A DNA stretch of 64,000 nucleotides from Mimachlamys varia (lineage: Eukaryota; Mollusca; Bivalvia; Pectinida; Pectinidae): positions 50,657,058-50,721,057 of the forward strand of contig OX392532.1 in NCBI GenBank assembly GCA_947623455.1. Direction: 5' to 3'. Position numbers and translations under genes: made by a program. This document shows, one piece after another, positions 49,301-60,639 of this stretch; the first letter of the stretch is position 1, and each line of letters opens with the position of its first letter. The notes under the pieces were generated by a model, which ran no database searches, had not been told where the DNA came from, and saw nothing but the letters and a program-made list of their open reading frames with translations.

Positions 49301-52300
49301 ATAATCAGGGGAAATCTAGCTTTACCTGTAGTAGACTTAACAAAACACAATCAGGACAAATTTGTCTTTACCTGTAGTAGACTTAACAAAACACAATCAG
49401 GACAAATTTGTCTTTACCTGTAGTAGACTTAACAAAACACAATCAGGACAAATCTGTCTTTACCTGTAGTAGACTTAACAAAACACAATCAGAGAAAATC
49501 TGTCCTTACCTGTAGTTGACTTAACAAAACACAATCAGGACAAATCTGTCTTTACCTGTAGTAGACTTAACAAAACACAATCAGGACAAATTTGTCTTTA
49601 CCTGTAGTAGACTTAACAAAACACAATCAGGACAAATCTGTCTTTACCTGTAGTAGACTAAAAAAACACAATCAGGAAAAATCTGTCTTTACCTGTAGTA
49701 GACTAAACAAAACATAACTAGAGGAAATCCGGCCTTACCTGTAGTACTTTAAACAAAACACAATCAGAGGAAACCTTCTTTACCTGTAGTAGACTTAACA
49801 AAACACAATCAGAGGAAACCTTCTTTACCTGTAGTAGACTAAACAAAACATAATGAGAGGAAATCTGTCAACATAATCAGAGAAAATCTGTCCTTACCTG
49901 TAGTAGACTAAACAAAACATAATCAGAGGAAATCTGTCTTTACCTGTAGTAGACTTAACAAAACACAATCAAGGGAAACCTGTCTTTACCTATAGTAGAC
50001 TTAACAAAACATAATCAGGGGAAATTTGTCTTTACCTGTAGTAGACTAAACAAAACACAATCAGGGGAAAGGTTCCTTACCTGTAGTAGACTTAACAAAA
50101 CACAACAAGAGAGAAAATCTGGCCTTACCTGTAGTACACTAAACAAAACACAATCAGAGAAAATCTGTCCTTACCTGTAGTAGACTTAACAAAACATAAT
50201 CAGAGTAAATCTGTCTTTACCTATAGTAGACTTAACAAAACACAACAAGAGAGAAAATCTGGCCTTACCTGTAGTACACTAAACAAAACACAATCAGGGG
50301 AAATTTGTCTTTACCTGTAGTACTTTAAACAAAACACAATCAGAGGAAACCTTCCTTACCTGTAGACGTTGTTGTTGAGTTTGTTGTAACTAGCAAACGC
50401 CAGCAGTACACCAAACCCGGGCCCTAGTGAGAAAAACACCTGTGTAGCCGCATCTACCCACACCTGGAGAAAACGAAAATGTTTACATAAATTGATACCA
50501 AAATATCATGTTCTAGTTATAAAAGCAGCAGGCACTTTGGCAACTAAATATTATCATTACAGGTGCATTAAGAAAACAATTTGTTGGAAAATAAGGAAAT
50601 TGATGCAGAGAAGGTAGCATTTTGATATCACCTTTCCCTCTGATTTTTTAGACAAAATGAAATCAGTCAGTCAGAATGAGTATACTGCACAATTTGCGGG
50701 ATTTGTGCTGAAAAAAATAATCTCATATTTCTAACGTGTTGTACAAAATCTGAGAATATCGAAACGTCTATCAAAAGTGACGTAACACACACATATCCTG
50801 CACCTTTTAAATGTATTAATATATACAGTATGCCGAAAAAATGAATTGAACCGCATCATACAGCTGTTTCGTCCTCCTAGGACTCTTCACTGATGCTAGG
50901 TGCCAAAAGGTGGGAATCCAAAATTTATAAACTAATGTAGAACCAGAAGGAGCAGTTACGTAAAACCCCTTTAAATATGAATTTAGTAGTAAAATTTAAC
51001 TAGTTCTGTATAATTTCAAATCGTGTACTACGATTATCTGTTCTTATTTTCAAAGTGATTTTGAAAATTAGAACAGCTTCATGGTTCTGAAAAACAATAG
51101 CATTTGATTTCTGAATGCGATAAGTAGAAGATACTGAAAGTATATATTATGATCTCCATGTAGCGGTGGTAAATGTTGTTAATCTGTTTTGGAGTTGGTT
51201 AATGGGAGATTTTCTTATTTTTCTTCGAGTATTTGATATAAAAACAGACCAGTTCGAAATCACGTGACCTTGACCTACATAATCTACTTTTTACTATTAT
51301 TTTTCTACGTAAATCTTACAATCTGCCTTCTTTTTTAGCAGGAACTACAAAAATTAAACGTGTTCTTCCCCAACAAATTTTGAATTTTACACCCTCCCCC
51401 ACTTTTAACCCCTGCACAAACTATATTTGCAAATATGGAGTATGCTTCATCTCGCTGTATCATTTGTTTTCAACGAAAAAGCTCAAGAGAAAAGTTGATA
51501 TTTTCATAATGGTGGCCAGTCAAAAGTATCTTAATAGTTTTTGAGCTTATTCAGGTAATTGAAATGAGGAAAAAATACTCTCTCATATTCAGAAATGTAA
51601 GATAGGGATGTTTCACCCTCGGGATTTTCAAACTCTCGGGTAAAATTTTCCTATCTTACACCCCTGGTCATAAAAGAGTCTTATAATATTTCACGAGACT
51701 TCAAATGAGTAACATATTAACATTTTTAACGAGATTAATAAATTCTATACTATAATCACATAACTTATATTCATGAGAAAATACACAAAAACTCTCCGAT
51801 CCAATTCATCAAAGGAAAGGCAAATTTCTACTTTGACGGTACGATTTTCACTACCGAGACAAAAGATATGACGTCACTTATTTATGGCCCCACGATACTG
51901 TTATTACAAATGTGTAATACCTTATTTATAGCATAGCTTTATTGCAAGGCTGAACGGCTAGAACTACCATGTAGTTATGTGATAAAACAATCTTCCGGTC
52001 ACTCACCTCTGAGTTGGCGAGTCTTGCGAAGTCCGGAGTGAGGTAGTATTCTATCCCCTTCCCTGCCCCGGGCAGGGTAGCTCCTCGGATCATTAGGATA
52101 AACAGGACGACGTAGGGGAACAGGGCGGTGAACCACACCACCTGTAGGTAATAGTCGACTTAGTATATCACAGACAGAAAAGTGCACATGTTAAAGGCCC
52201 AATATACGTAACTTCGGGGAAATTTTCGTGATTCTGAAAAATTCTGAACAAAATTCCAGTTGATAACCATGCAAAAATAAGCCTAAAACGAAGTAAACCT

Positions 52301-55300
52301 GAGCGGTAACTAACAAGAAACTCTTGATAAAAAAATCCAAAGAATTAAAAATGATTCAGGAGGGGCCCACTCCAACAACAAACCGAAGGTAGAAGACGGT
52401 TTGAAATGGACGCGTGTGTACAAATAGCGTGTTTCAACTGCTGCTGTACTAAAGAATTCATGTTGAATATCACTGATATCAGCTAATCTTAACTAAATCT
52501 ATAAATAAATCTTCAAGTTTTGCCGAAAGTTACGTATATTGGGCCTTTAATGAATGTAACAATGTATTAACGATCAATTTTGTTTCAGTATTTTAGATGT
52601 TTTAATCGAGTTCTTGGTTTAGGATCTCCTCTTGTGAAAAGTCATAATTTTCTGACGACTAACTTTTTTTCTGATGTACATTTTTTAAAAAGGGGGTTCA
52701 TTGCATAGCAGAAAATGCAAAAAGAAATGCATATGGTAGCGAACTTCCATATTTGTGATTAGATATGCATGCATGTTTGCAGAATTGACCAAAATGGTAT
52801 TTTCGTATTCATTATGGAAGTAAAAAGTCTATGAAATATTATTTTTTTTGCTAAAAAAAAATTAAGTTACCCCTACTCCTTATTTGTTAATGAAAAAATG
52901 CTCTATTTTTATACTTTTTGCAGATCTAATACGTTTAAAAAAATCTGGCAATAAACTGTTATTATCAATTATCACTTATGTTATTTTGCACTACTCTTTA
53001 GTCAAAAATCAAAAAAGCTTCAGCTACACAAAGTATTTTTGTTGAATATTTTTGCCTTATAATAAGCTTAAAGAAGTTGTAGACCAAAACTGAATTTGCT
53101 ATAATGAAAAATGGCGACACACTGACGTTTTTAAATGACCAATCAAGCACAAAAACATGAAATTATGGCCGTTCGTGAAGTGCAAGAAATAAACAGAAAT
53201 ACTAATTTTCGAAATGGCCGCCATAATGGTTATTTTTGCTTTTAATTTCTACTAAAAAGTTCTACAAACAATAGACATATAATCTTTTGATAATACATTG
53301 TTAGATATTGAAAAAATATCTCACGTGAGATTTGAACGTGATTGAAACCTCCAAAGAGCAGATCCTTAAGACAGTCATTCTTCAGTTTAGTTATATATCA
53401 GTTTGTTTCTAATCTACATGCCTTTTAAGGTGGAAAAATATAATTCTATAACACAAGCATGCATCAATTTTCAAATGTGCACCTGTCTCTCTCAAGAGAA
53501 CTTCCCTAAGTACCGCTACCCAATTGTTACGTTGGGTAGCATTGTTTGATATTTCAACAATCATGTATCTAGTAGCATATCATATTAATCATCTCCGAGC
53601 TATATCGATCACTTTCTTTGTCATTGCAAACAGGTGGGCAGACAGACGGGCGGACAAACAGACAGACGTGAGCTGCCATACTGACCTTTCCTGAGGTGGA
53701 TATTCCCTTCCATAGACTGAAGTAACATATGACGTAAACACCGAGCAGACATAGCACGATCTGCCATTGGACTGCTCCGGCCTCGAAGATCCCGTTACTG
53801 CGGTGCAAGCCGAGAAAACTTCGGCTGCAACCGACAAAAATAGCATGTGGATCATTTGCAAATAATTGAAAATATCAACACAAATCTTTTATATACAACT
53901 GTTTATTATTCCACGCATCAAAAAATAGGCAAATGAATTTCACGACTAAAAGGTTTAAGGGCTCAAACACCAGACTGTTACTATACTTTCTGTACGCTTA
54001 ATATTATCAAGCTTCAATAAATCATATCTAAGAATAAAGTTGTACCCCGAGAAAAGATGAAGTGGATATTCAACAATATTTTTTGGGATGTGACAACTCA
54101 ATGGACGCTTGAATGGATTTAAGCCCTGACATCGATCCATCTGACCGAAAGAACCCTATACTGGATCAAAGGACATGTCTTTGCTCTATTGCTAATGGGA
54201 GATATCTATTTTCAGAATAAGCAACATTACTTTTAAAAGTTGGCAGGGATCTTTAAAGGTATCTGATTGTATAAGAAAATCACACAGGGACAGGAAAGTT
54301 ACTGTTTATAAAAAAGTACAGTGGGACAGGGATCATTCAGGAGAGGTTATTGTATATAGAAAAATTACACTACAATGGGACAGGGATCCTTAAGGGGAGG
54401 TTACTGTATATAAGAAAATCACACAGGGACAGGAAAGTTACTGTTTATAAAAAAGTACAGTGGGACAGGGATCATTCAGGAGAGAATATTGTATATAGAA
54501 AAATTACAGTACAATGGGACAGGGATCCTTAAGGGGAGGTTACTGTACAGGGGTACATTCGCGCTACCGGTTGAACCGGCACAGGAGGCACAGAAATAAA
54601 CCACGATAAACGAACGCACTTGGACCGAACCATAGGCAGAGCTAAAAATCCACAGTTTCGGAGCAGAAATCAGTGACATATTAATAATAAAATGCCGTTA
54701 TTTCACACGTCCACCTAATTAATATAACATGTTTTTACATCTTCATCTGGAATGACATTGTTTAGGAAATAAAGAACACAAACTAGCAATAGTCAGCAAT
54801 TTAGTTTCGGCCAGGCTCGTCTAGACCCCTCAAACCACACGTGCCAGATTTTCCACAGGTCAGCCTCGGTTCAAATCTGTTCCTGGTGTTTTCGCTCCAG
54901 GTTCAACTGGTTCAACTAGTTTAACCGGTAGCGCGAATGTACCCTAGATGTATATAGGAAAATAACAGTACAATGGGATATGGATCCTTAAGAGAAAATG
55001 TGTTTATACTCACACAAAGTATTCCTCGGCAGGTGAATATCTTGGTACTTTTGTAGCATTTATTACTGTTTCGTTCAATATTGACCCAACTGTAGACATC
55101 CCAACTGCTAGGGTTGGTGAGGGGGAGGTAAGATCGTCAGTCATATTCAAACTAGAGTTATCGGCCTTTGTTCTATTTTTACCGTCGAAACAGAACTCTG
55201 TATTCCATTCGTTACCGCATGATGCCCACGGGAGCTCACTCGTGAATGATCTGATCAAATAATGAAGGGCCCAAGCAATGATGACGTTATAGAAAAAGTC

Positions 55301-56835
55301 TGTGTAAAATGCTATCAACACTACCGCCCATCCAATGCCTGTAACATAAAAAATAGGATTAAACATTTCTATTTAATAAACGAAACGAAAATTAGCATTC
55401 AGATTCTCCCGTATTAAATCCTGTCCTGTTTTACAATAGCAAAGCGTCATACTTTACATTCAAACTCGGATAACTCAAATTGTTTCGTTCAAATTTCAAA
55501 TTATTCTACAGATCTGTTTTACCATGATAAGTTATTATATTTCAACTGCTACATGTATATGCAATTTCAGAGGAAATTGAGTTCATAGAGCAATGGAAGC
55601 AGTTTGATTAGATTAACCTTTAAGCCTATCCTCTCATTTAAAAAAAGTGTAAAACATGTGTTAGAAACAAACATTTTGGTGATGTCAGGCTGTTCTAAGA
55701 ATACCGTTTGCGCTTACGATACATAGACACTTAAACATCGATATAATTAGGGGATACATATATTCAATAATAATTTACGAATTTAAAAGATGACGTAAGC
55801 GATTCTTCTTTTCCATGAATATTATACAAACGTAAATAGCTTTGAAGAGAATGCTTTGGCATGTTAACCTTAGCACAACATTAAGAAAAGACACATGGTA
55901 GATGGGTTAAACATTAGATAGGAAACACAGGCATTCTTAATTAGAAATGATGTTTGTTGGTGCTCCTTCGTCTGAACCATTGACACAGTTGGTCCCACAC
56001 ACAATACGTTTGATGTCTTACCCTTAAACAGTGGACAGAGTCTTCCCCAACAAGTGATGGCTCCAGATTTGTTGTACTGCCCGAGGGCCAGTTCCATATA
56101 AAACAGCGGTATGCCTCCCATTAACAACATCAATCCATACGGAATCAGAAAGGCACCTGAAATCGCAAAGTGGAAAATGATTCAAACATAGATAGACTTA
56201 TTTGGTAAACCATTGCACCAATAAATAAAAGTTCAGTACATTTACAATACAATACAATACATGTTTTACCAGGATAACATACAAAGTCGGAGACTTGTTT
56301 CCACTGTATAACATAGTTTGTCACAAAAGAAAGGTTCCGCAACATATCAACTCGATATTAATAAGAAGGATATGTGATGTTATTTCTTTAAAGAACTAAG
56401 ACACTTTATAGTATCCACTAATAATTATCTACATGTACTAGCAAATTCATTAACAGGGGGAAAAAACAACGTCAGTGTTAGATAATTTTATTTCGTGATT
56501 TTATCAAAAAGAGCATCTTTATCAGAAATATATTCACAGCTTTCAATTTCAATGAGTCTGTTCGTTTCTCTGCAATACCTTGTCTTCGTCATTTTTTGTT
56601 GTTGCAGACACTGAAATATGATTCCCCTTGATCACGTGACAAAATACACCAATCTGTTTGAGTGTCACACGCTTACCTCCACCATTTTTGTAACATAAAT
56701 ATGGAAACCGCCACACATTGGCTAGATCCACAGCGAACCCGATAACAGAAAGGAGAAAATCCGCCTTCTTGCCCCAAGTTTCTCGCTCCTCTGGATCGTC
56801 AGCCTCCATCCCTGGGGACTTCTCGAGGAGAGTTC
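37249..56835 (-). CDS. DAT: Sodium-dependent dopamine transporter (SLC6), 13 exons
   Basis: A plasma-membrane symporter of the SLC6 family that clears dopamine from the synapse using Na+ and Cl- gradients. Thirteen exons keep phase at every junction and give 611 residues with twelve membrane segments. Diagnostic pieces: TM1 [20 protein letters not shown], whose Asp is the amine-binding residue of monoamine carriers; TM2 [17 protein letters not shown]3 [14 protein letters not shown]; extracellular loop 2 with two Cys and five N-glycosylation sequons; TM4 [16 protein letters not shown]6 [22 protein letters not shown]8 [37 protein letters not shown]; and [11 protein letters not shown]. From memory these match insect DAT more closely than serotonin or GABA carriers. 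The first exon here begins at a probable acceptor, so a further N-terminal exon is likely. Length (DAT about 620) suggests little is missing. Intron repeats include a 23-copy array of a donor junction at 49245-50359. Confidence 0.94.
37530..37635 (+). mobile_element. Dispersed MITE-like repeat, copy 2 (partial)
   Basis: agaaggatgaaacagctgta through aaaggtgcagcatatgtgtg matches the right half of the copy at 4066-4252. Lies in DAT intron 12. A poly-G run of about 20 follows near 37731. Confidence 0.7.
38478..38636. mobile_element. Perfect foldback palindrome
   Basis: Two 66-bp arms (38478-38543 and 38571-38636) are exact inverted repeats by eye around a 27-bp loop. Left arm starts taaggattaaagtttctttc; right arm ends gaaactttaatcctta. 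Transcription of the DAT intron would give a long hairpin. Confidence 0.92.
39025..40035 (-). mobile_element. MITE-like repeat copy 3 with expanded end
   Basis: The right part (about 39880-40035) is the inverted form of the copy at 4066. Its terminal segment, acacacatatactgtacctt, ttaactctagtaatagatac, agtatgccaaaacaattaat, taaaattacgta, is repeated about 11 times (77-bp unit) at 39025-39880. Confidence 0.85.
40154..40321 (-). CDS. DAT: DAT exon 12: TM11 end and TM12
   Basis: From acceptor ctttgttgtag: [56 protein letters not shown], phase 0 before gtaaat. It is 56 codons long. Confidence 0.94.
40370..40545 (+). mobile_element. Retroelement tail copy
   Basis: caaccaagatttacatggtg, aatgtcgtcgatgaagcaga and tacgcctactcttccg match the tail family. 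Lies in DAT intron 11, partly next to exon 12, antisense to the gene. Confidence 0.65.
40872..40972 (-). CDS. DAT: DAT exon 11: TM10-TM11
   Basis: From acceptor aatatttgcag: completes Gly, then [20 protein letters not shown] and [13 protein letters not shown], phase 0 before gtaagt. The block is characteristic of DAT and norepinephrine carriers. Confidence 0.94.
41014..41332. mobile_element. TTAA-flanked MITE family, copy 3
   Basis: 319 bp between two TTAA sites, with ends aggcccaatatacgtaactt and acgtatattgggcct; internal order as in copy 1, lacking part of its centre. In DAT intron 10. Confidence 0.85.
41753..41945. mobile_element. Foldback element
   Basis: Almost the entire 193 bp is one inverted repeat: ggccccggtttcatcaacgt...ttaaggaaattccttagc and its inverse ending aaccggggcc. 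The arms differ by a few bases only. Confidence 0.88.
42410..42509 (-). CDS. DAT: DAT exon 10: TM10
   Basis: From acceptor ttaccgcag: [20 protein letters not shown] then [13 protein letters not shown], phase 1 before gtaagt. The D-x-x-A-A-G-x-S motif is the extracellular gate region. Confidence 0.94.
43155..43283 (-). CDS. DAT: DAT exon 9: TM8 end and TM9
   Basis: From acceptor tactactttcag: [20 protein letters not shown] then [23 protein letters not shown], phase 0 before gtacgt. Confidence 0.94.
44240..44580 (+). mobile_element. Retroelement tail copy
   Basis: ctttgtctcattgagaaata through gcgggtgtcgccgatgaagc, cgcttactcttccggaacac and tttaatcgattaagagttcg to acgcttcggtatttgctaa. In DAT intron 8, antisense to the gene. 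Confidence 0.7.
45062..45174 (-). CDS. DAT: DAT exon 8: TM8 first part
   Basis: From acceptor gtttttcag: [20 protein letters not shown] then [17 protein letters not shown], phase 0 before gtaatt. LGLDSS holds Na+-site residues of the family. Confidence 0.94.
45881..46005 (-). CDS. DAT: DAT exon 7: TM7
   Basis: From acceptor tatatttcag: completes Arg, then [41 protein letters not shown], phase 1 before gtatgt. Confidence 0.94.
46006..48087. other. DAT intron 6, right part
   Basis: AT-rich intron with no recognised gene. Short open frames at 46143-46343 and 46387-46572 lack family support. Confidence 0.4.
48088..49053. mobile_element. 966-bp TA-flanked TIR element
   Basis: Left end cagttgtggtatcgcacaac and right end gttgtgcgatcccacgactg are inverted, flanked by TA. 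Next to each end are clusters of catcgtgc/gttcgcccat/ggtgcgccca repeats, much richer in CpG than the surroundings. No transposase frame. A 24-bp perfect palindrome (ccagagacgtatacgtctctgg core) lies at about 48645-48668. Confidence 0.82.
49245..50359 (-). repeat. 46-bp minisatellite of a DAT 5' splice site, 23 copies
   Basis: Read on the gene's strand the unit is gtctactacag|gtaaagacag, atttgtcctgattgtgtttt, gttaa. The exon at 50360 ends aacgtctacag|gtaaggaagg and runs straight into the array. I counted 23 copies of the ctacag|gtaa junction after the true donor. Nearly every copy keeps a good donor consensus. Confidence 0.95.
50360..50463 (-). CDS. DAT: DAT exon 6: TM6
   Basis: From acceptor tttctccag: [20 protein letters not shown] then [14 protein letters not shown], ending CTACAG|gtaagg in phase 2. 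This is the unwound TM6 segment that contacts substrate. Its last bases and donor are repeated 23 times in the following intron. Confidence 0.95.
50778..50975 (-). mobile_element. Dispersed MITE-like repeat, copy 4
   Basis: acgtaacacacacatatcct through acagctgtttcgtcctccta to acgtaaaacccctttaa is the inverted form of the copy at 4066. In DAT intron 5. Confidence 0.75.
51590..51990. repeat. Second copy of the 17860 repeat, with a hairpin
   Basis: tgtaagatagggatgtttca is inverted at 51648 (ttttcctatcttaca). Then ctactttgacggtacgattt, cactaccgagacaaaa and gttatgtgataaaac match 18098-18245. It ends just before the DAT exon 5 donor at 52006. Confidence 0.6.
52007..52141 (-). CDS. DAT: DAT exon 5: TM5
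   Basis: From acceptor tacctacag: [20 protein letters not shown] then [25 protein letters not shown], phase 0 before gtgagt. It is 45 codons long. Confidence 0.94.
52195..52546. mobile_element. TTAA-flanked MITE family, copy 4
   Basis: 352 bp between TTAA sites, with ends aggcccaatatacgtaactt and tacgtatattgggcct, and with its interior inverted relative to copies 1 and 3. Lies 53 bp upstream of DAT exon 5 in its intron. Confidence 0.85.
52547..53685. other. DAT intron 4
   Basis: AT-rich with no clear repeat, apart from a gacagacgggcggacaaaca simple stretch at 53640-53668 just before the exon 4 donor. Confidence 0.4.
53686..53824 (-). CDS. DAT: DAT exon 4: TM4
   Basis: Acceptor gtcggttgcag; one base completes Val, then [40 protein letters not shown] and ISTSGK, phase 0 before gtcagt. 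Confidence 0.93.
54265..55005. repeat. ~135-bp tandem repeat interrupted by a MITE
   Basis: ataagaaaatcacacaggga, caggaaagttactgtttata and gtgggacagggatcattcag occurs at about 54271 and 54409; a partial third copy (ggaaaataacagtacaatgg) lies at 54957. The MITE at 54549-54945 sits between copies 2 and 3. Confidence 0.85.
54549..54945. mobile_element. MITE inserted in tandem repeat
   Basis: The left end ggggtacattcgcgctaccg and right end ccggtagcgcgaatgtaccc are inverted repeats; internal gttgaaccgg and ccggtt-type palindromes extend them. About 397 bp, non-coding. Confidence 0.82.
55014..55338 (-). CDS. DAT: DAT exon 3: TM3 and extracellular loop 2
   Basis: From acceptor ttttatgttacag: [20 protein letters not shown] then [20 protein letters not shown]. 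Loop 2 follows, with a second Cys nine residues on and N-x-S/T sequons NRT, NSS, NMT, NET and NAT, ending SPAEEYF in phase 2 before gtgagt. The two Cys form the conserved SLC6 loop disulfide. Confidence 0.93.
56022..56156 (-). CDS. DAT: DAT exon 2: TM2
   Basis: From acceptor gatttcag: completes Gly, then [20 protein letters not shown] and [24 protein letters not shown], phase 1 before gtaaga. AITCWGRL is a marker of invertebrate DAT. Confidence 0.94.
56677..56835 (-). CDS. DAT: DAT exon 1 in window: N terminus and TM1
   Basis: The stretch ctctcctctcgttctag looks like a true acceptor, so this exon probably starts at 56835. It reads [20 protein letters not shown], then [20 protein letters not shown] and [12 protein letters not shown], ending in phase 1 before gtaagc. 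An ATG at 56857 opens the same frame through the pyrimidine tract and is the alternative start; the internal Met before EADDP is a third option. Confidence 0.9.
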
Positions 56836-58737
56836 CTAGAACGAGAGGAGAGTACATTACAGAGGTGACGTTATAACGTCATTCGCTTCATTAGCTACTC
56901 CACTTACTGTCAATATATTTATATGTCTTCAGTATACCTTTACTTCAAAATTCATTTGGAACTTGTCTCTTTACATCGCCAGACCTGCCTATAATGTCAG
57001 TATTTGATTTGACGGCAGTTGGCAGTATAATGAGTGTTTTTATTGTTTTGTTTACTGTACATCAATATTTTTCCAACTATTCAATTTTGCTAGTGTGCTA
57101 AAATGCATTTTTTGTTTGACTTCTGATTTATTATAATTGTGTCTTTTTGAAAATTAGCACGACAGAATACATAACGAAGCATGCAGTTTGTACGGTTGAT
57201 ATTTATTCAAATAAAATGACAAATCCACGAAAACTCGATACATTTGGGTTTTTTTTTGTGCATGAACATAATTAATTGATTTATTAAATTCCTTTAATTT
57301 CTAATGTATCCCCTCGGCGCCCCTAGCATTGACTCCAATGGGATTTCCCAAACTCACCCCTTTCACATTATTGATAGTAATGAATAAACACTGAAAACCG
57401 CACATTGCATTAATGCGTTCCGCCATTTTTGTATCGATCAGGAAGTGACGTCACAAGTTTCCGGTTGTGGAACAAACAAGTAAAATGGCCACATTTTATA
57501 TATTAGAATCTAGAGTAATATTTTCCGATCCAGCTAAGAATTGATTAATAGCCCAAAGTATATTGCCACAATCAAAATCAAATGACAATTAAATCAAACG
57601 GTTTCTAAAGAGTTTGTTTACAAAGAATATTTGTGCTGACAGCATTGCGATCACATTCACCGCGGGAGGTTTGTCCAGAATATGTTTTCTCTCAAGCCTA
57701 ATCAACCTAACACGGCTTTAAAGAAAAATTGAAAAGATGACATAATTTAGGAAAGACATTTTTAAATTTACGACTTCGTTCTGCGTATTTAATTCAAACG
57801 TACAAAGACCAAATAGAGTAAGATTTTTAAGTTGAATATATCTTTTTGATTAGGGGAAGAAGTTTTAATAACCTTTACATTAAGCGAACAATACTTTGAA
57901 TCGTGGGACGTTTGTCGGGGATCTGACTCAAAGGATGGTTGTTACGGGCTGCCATGTGTAAAAGTCGGCATCCGAATGTGCAGTAGCTGTTTTGTCAGTC
58001 GGACCTCCCCGATCACGTAACGACCGACATAAGATAACTTATTAAGCATATTGTAATTAATAGGTTGATTCAACTTCAGTTTGTTTATTCAGAATTACCG
58101 CTGATAGATCAGTAAATCACGAGAGTGAAGTGTGTTGTAAATATGTTTCCAATCGAAACCAATTGTTTAAATATTGGAATAATTGGCCGAGCAGAGCTCG
58201 GCGACTGTCATGATTTAAAGTCAAATTAAGGCACTGGAGCAGGTTAAATACCCCAAAATATAAGACAACTGTCCCATCAATGTCATGTGTCTGTTCCGAT
58301 TGTTTTCTGCGGCTATATCTGTGATATCATTTGAAAATATCTCCTGTTTAACATTGACTAACTGTTTGAGAAATTTGAGAGTTTTTCTTTTTCTTTTCTT
58401 GCTAAGAAAAATGCAATTTTAAGTTGTTTGAAACTTTGCTTGTGTAAAAAAAAAAAAACATTTTTGTATACTTTTCCTACATTTTGTAACATTCTAAATA
58501 AACCAAATCGCTACTCAAAAGTATCCAAAATGACAACAATGCAACTATAGCTAGTTAATTAAGTTTCTCAAGAAGACAGGAATGCCACATCAGACTTATA
58601 AGGCGGCAGGTAGGAAAAAGTCTCGCTTCAGATGTTTATCTTACTGCAATGAACATTGATGTAAACTTAGATATAACGTCAATAAGTAAAACGTGTTAAT
58701 GAGGGAGTCAGAAAAAGAAATGAATCGGAGCAGTTAA
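56836..58737. other. 5' flank of DAT
   Basis: A further N-terminal exon or the promoter should lie here or beyond, but none can be called. A TGACGTCAC CRE-like site is at about 57446. No other gene seen. Confidence 0.35.
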
Positions 58738-59234
58738 CGACGGATCTACCATATTCCTACCAGAACGCCGAACAACTTTCCCAATACCATATTCCTACAA
58801 GACCCGTGTATGTACACCTCACTTTGATGTCTCCGTCGTGGTAACATATATGTTAGGGTTATCATTTGTCTTTCGGAATAAATCCGAAAAAAATATCTTT
58901 TAACTAAATGCGCTTATTTGCTCATTGTTGTTATCAAACGAAATATTGCGAATAAGTTTAAAACAGGAAAACAATATCAGAGCATTCCAAAGCGTCAACA
59001 AAACCATAATCCGAACTCAAAAACGATTGATCAAAGGCAAAAGAGAAACAAAAGAAACATGAAGACTCTCGTAAAAGCACAAGATAATCAGACCAGGCGT
59101 TCCGGAATAAAAAAAAGAATACCGAAGCGAAATGAGGGATCAGAGACATCTCAAAATTTTGAAATGGAGGAAATGCAGAGCAATGTCCGTTTTTGCTGTG
59201 TTGAAATTAAGTTTCGCAAAGAAGTGTATTCAGT

Positions 59235-59340
59235 CGTCTTCATGTAAATCCTCTCTTTGTTCAATTTTGCCCCTAATTTATTCGACTTAGTGTTCGGATT
59301 ATGTTTTTGTGGACGCCACGGTGTTCATGATATTTTTAGA
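59235..59340 (+). mobile_element. Retroelement tail, short copy
   Basis: atgtaaatcctctctttgtt, ttgcccctaatttattcgac and gtgttcggattatgtttttg match the end of the tail family. Confidence 0.55.
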
Positions 59341-60639
59341 TAATGACAAGTGATATACTGCCATAATGAACAGTTAAGCATTTCATGAAACTACCACTAT
59401 ATAATGATCATTTTGAAGATAATTTATTTACCAGTAGCAGTTCACTTATAAGCTGAAACAAATAACTGTTTGTCTATTTTCTGTTAATTACATTTTTAAT
59501 ATTACTAAAACCTTCTCGGGAACAAAAAACCACCACCTTTTTACCGCTAGCAAGTGTTAATTTCTTAATTTTCATAATTATGAACATACATATTTATAAT
59601 TTTATCAGTTTTATCAAATGTGATATCGAGGAATGTTTATTAAGGAAATCTATTCATTGCATATGCAATCACTTATGTTATGTTTTTTTAGACTTTTAAT
59701 CGAAGATCAAATGATTTTTCCTAGAAAGGCATGTATTCTTTGCAATAATCATTGCTGAGGTATCCATTCCAATATTAAGATGAAGGCTATGTCAAGATAA
59801 TTTTATTTAAGTCGAATCGAGGATGATCAGTTCGTGGAAAATCTATTTGCCTACGATATTGGGACCACCCCTTTAATACCGTGTCTCGACATTGTGGCGA
59901 CGGTTCAATATCATCCCAGTACAGCAGGACGAGCGCCGAGTAGCCTTCATTACATCGACGTCCAATAACCCGCATGGAAAAACCATATATACTAATGGCT
60001 TGTGTTCTCTGACAACAAAAAGAAATGCTCAGATTTCATTGATTAATTAAAGCAACAAAACAAATTCAACCCGACACCTTTGTCGTCGGTAAAACGATAC
60101 AACTCCAGTTCTATTTGTCTAAATGACTAATTTATTCTCACCGTATTGGTTTTTCAGTGGGGAACCGTCTGGCGATATTGATATCAATACAGCCGTTGTT
60201 GTAAACAGATGATTTACTTTGGGAAACATAGTGTCATTAACATCACTATTATTTCGATGATATTGATAAGCAATTAAGGATGTCAAAGAGTGCGCGGGAG
60301 ACTTGAACGGAATTTGATGTGAACAGGGATGTTTTCAATAAGGTATCCATATTTTGTTCTTGAAGGTTTCAATGTTTTTACATACAGGTAATAACACATT
60401 ATAAAACCAGTTTCTACAGCAGGTTTTTACATTAGTTTCAAAGAATAATTAAATGTTTCATTTGATACTGCACCGATAAATAAAACAGAAGTTCTATTGT
60501 TGATAAGCGCTCAACATCTCAAACTAACTACTGGTTGGATATCTGCAATACAATGTAGAAAGAAAAATGACGAAGTATGGGAGTTGATATATTTAGCTTA
60601 GTTTGAGATTCGAGATCTAAGGGATTCCAAGGGACTCGA

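Noticed and set aside
56836..56857. Start codon of DAT at 56857
   Set aside because: The seven codons between it and 56835 form a strong acceptor-like pyrimidine tract ending in ctag, so splicing from an upstream exon is preferred, although not proven.
58918..59247. 109-codon Lys/Gln/Asn-rich frame
   Set aside because: No recognisable domain, no splice support, and its end runs into a retroelement tail; mentioned only as part of the 3.7-kb unit.
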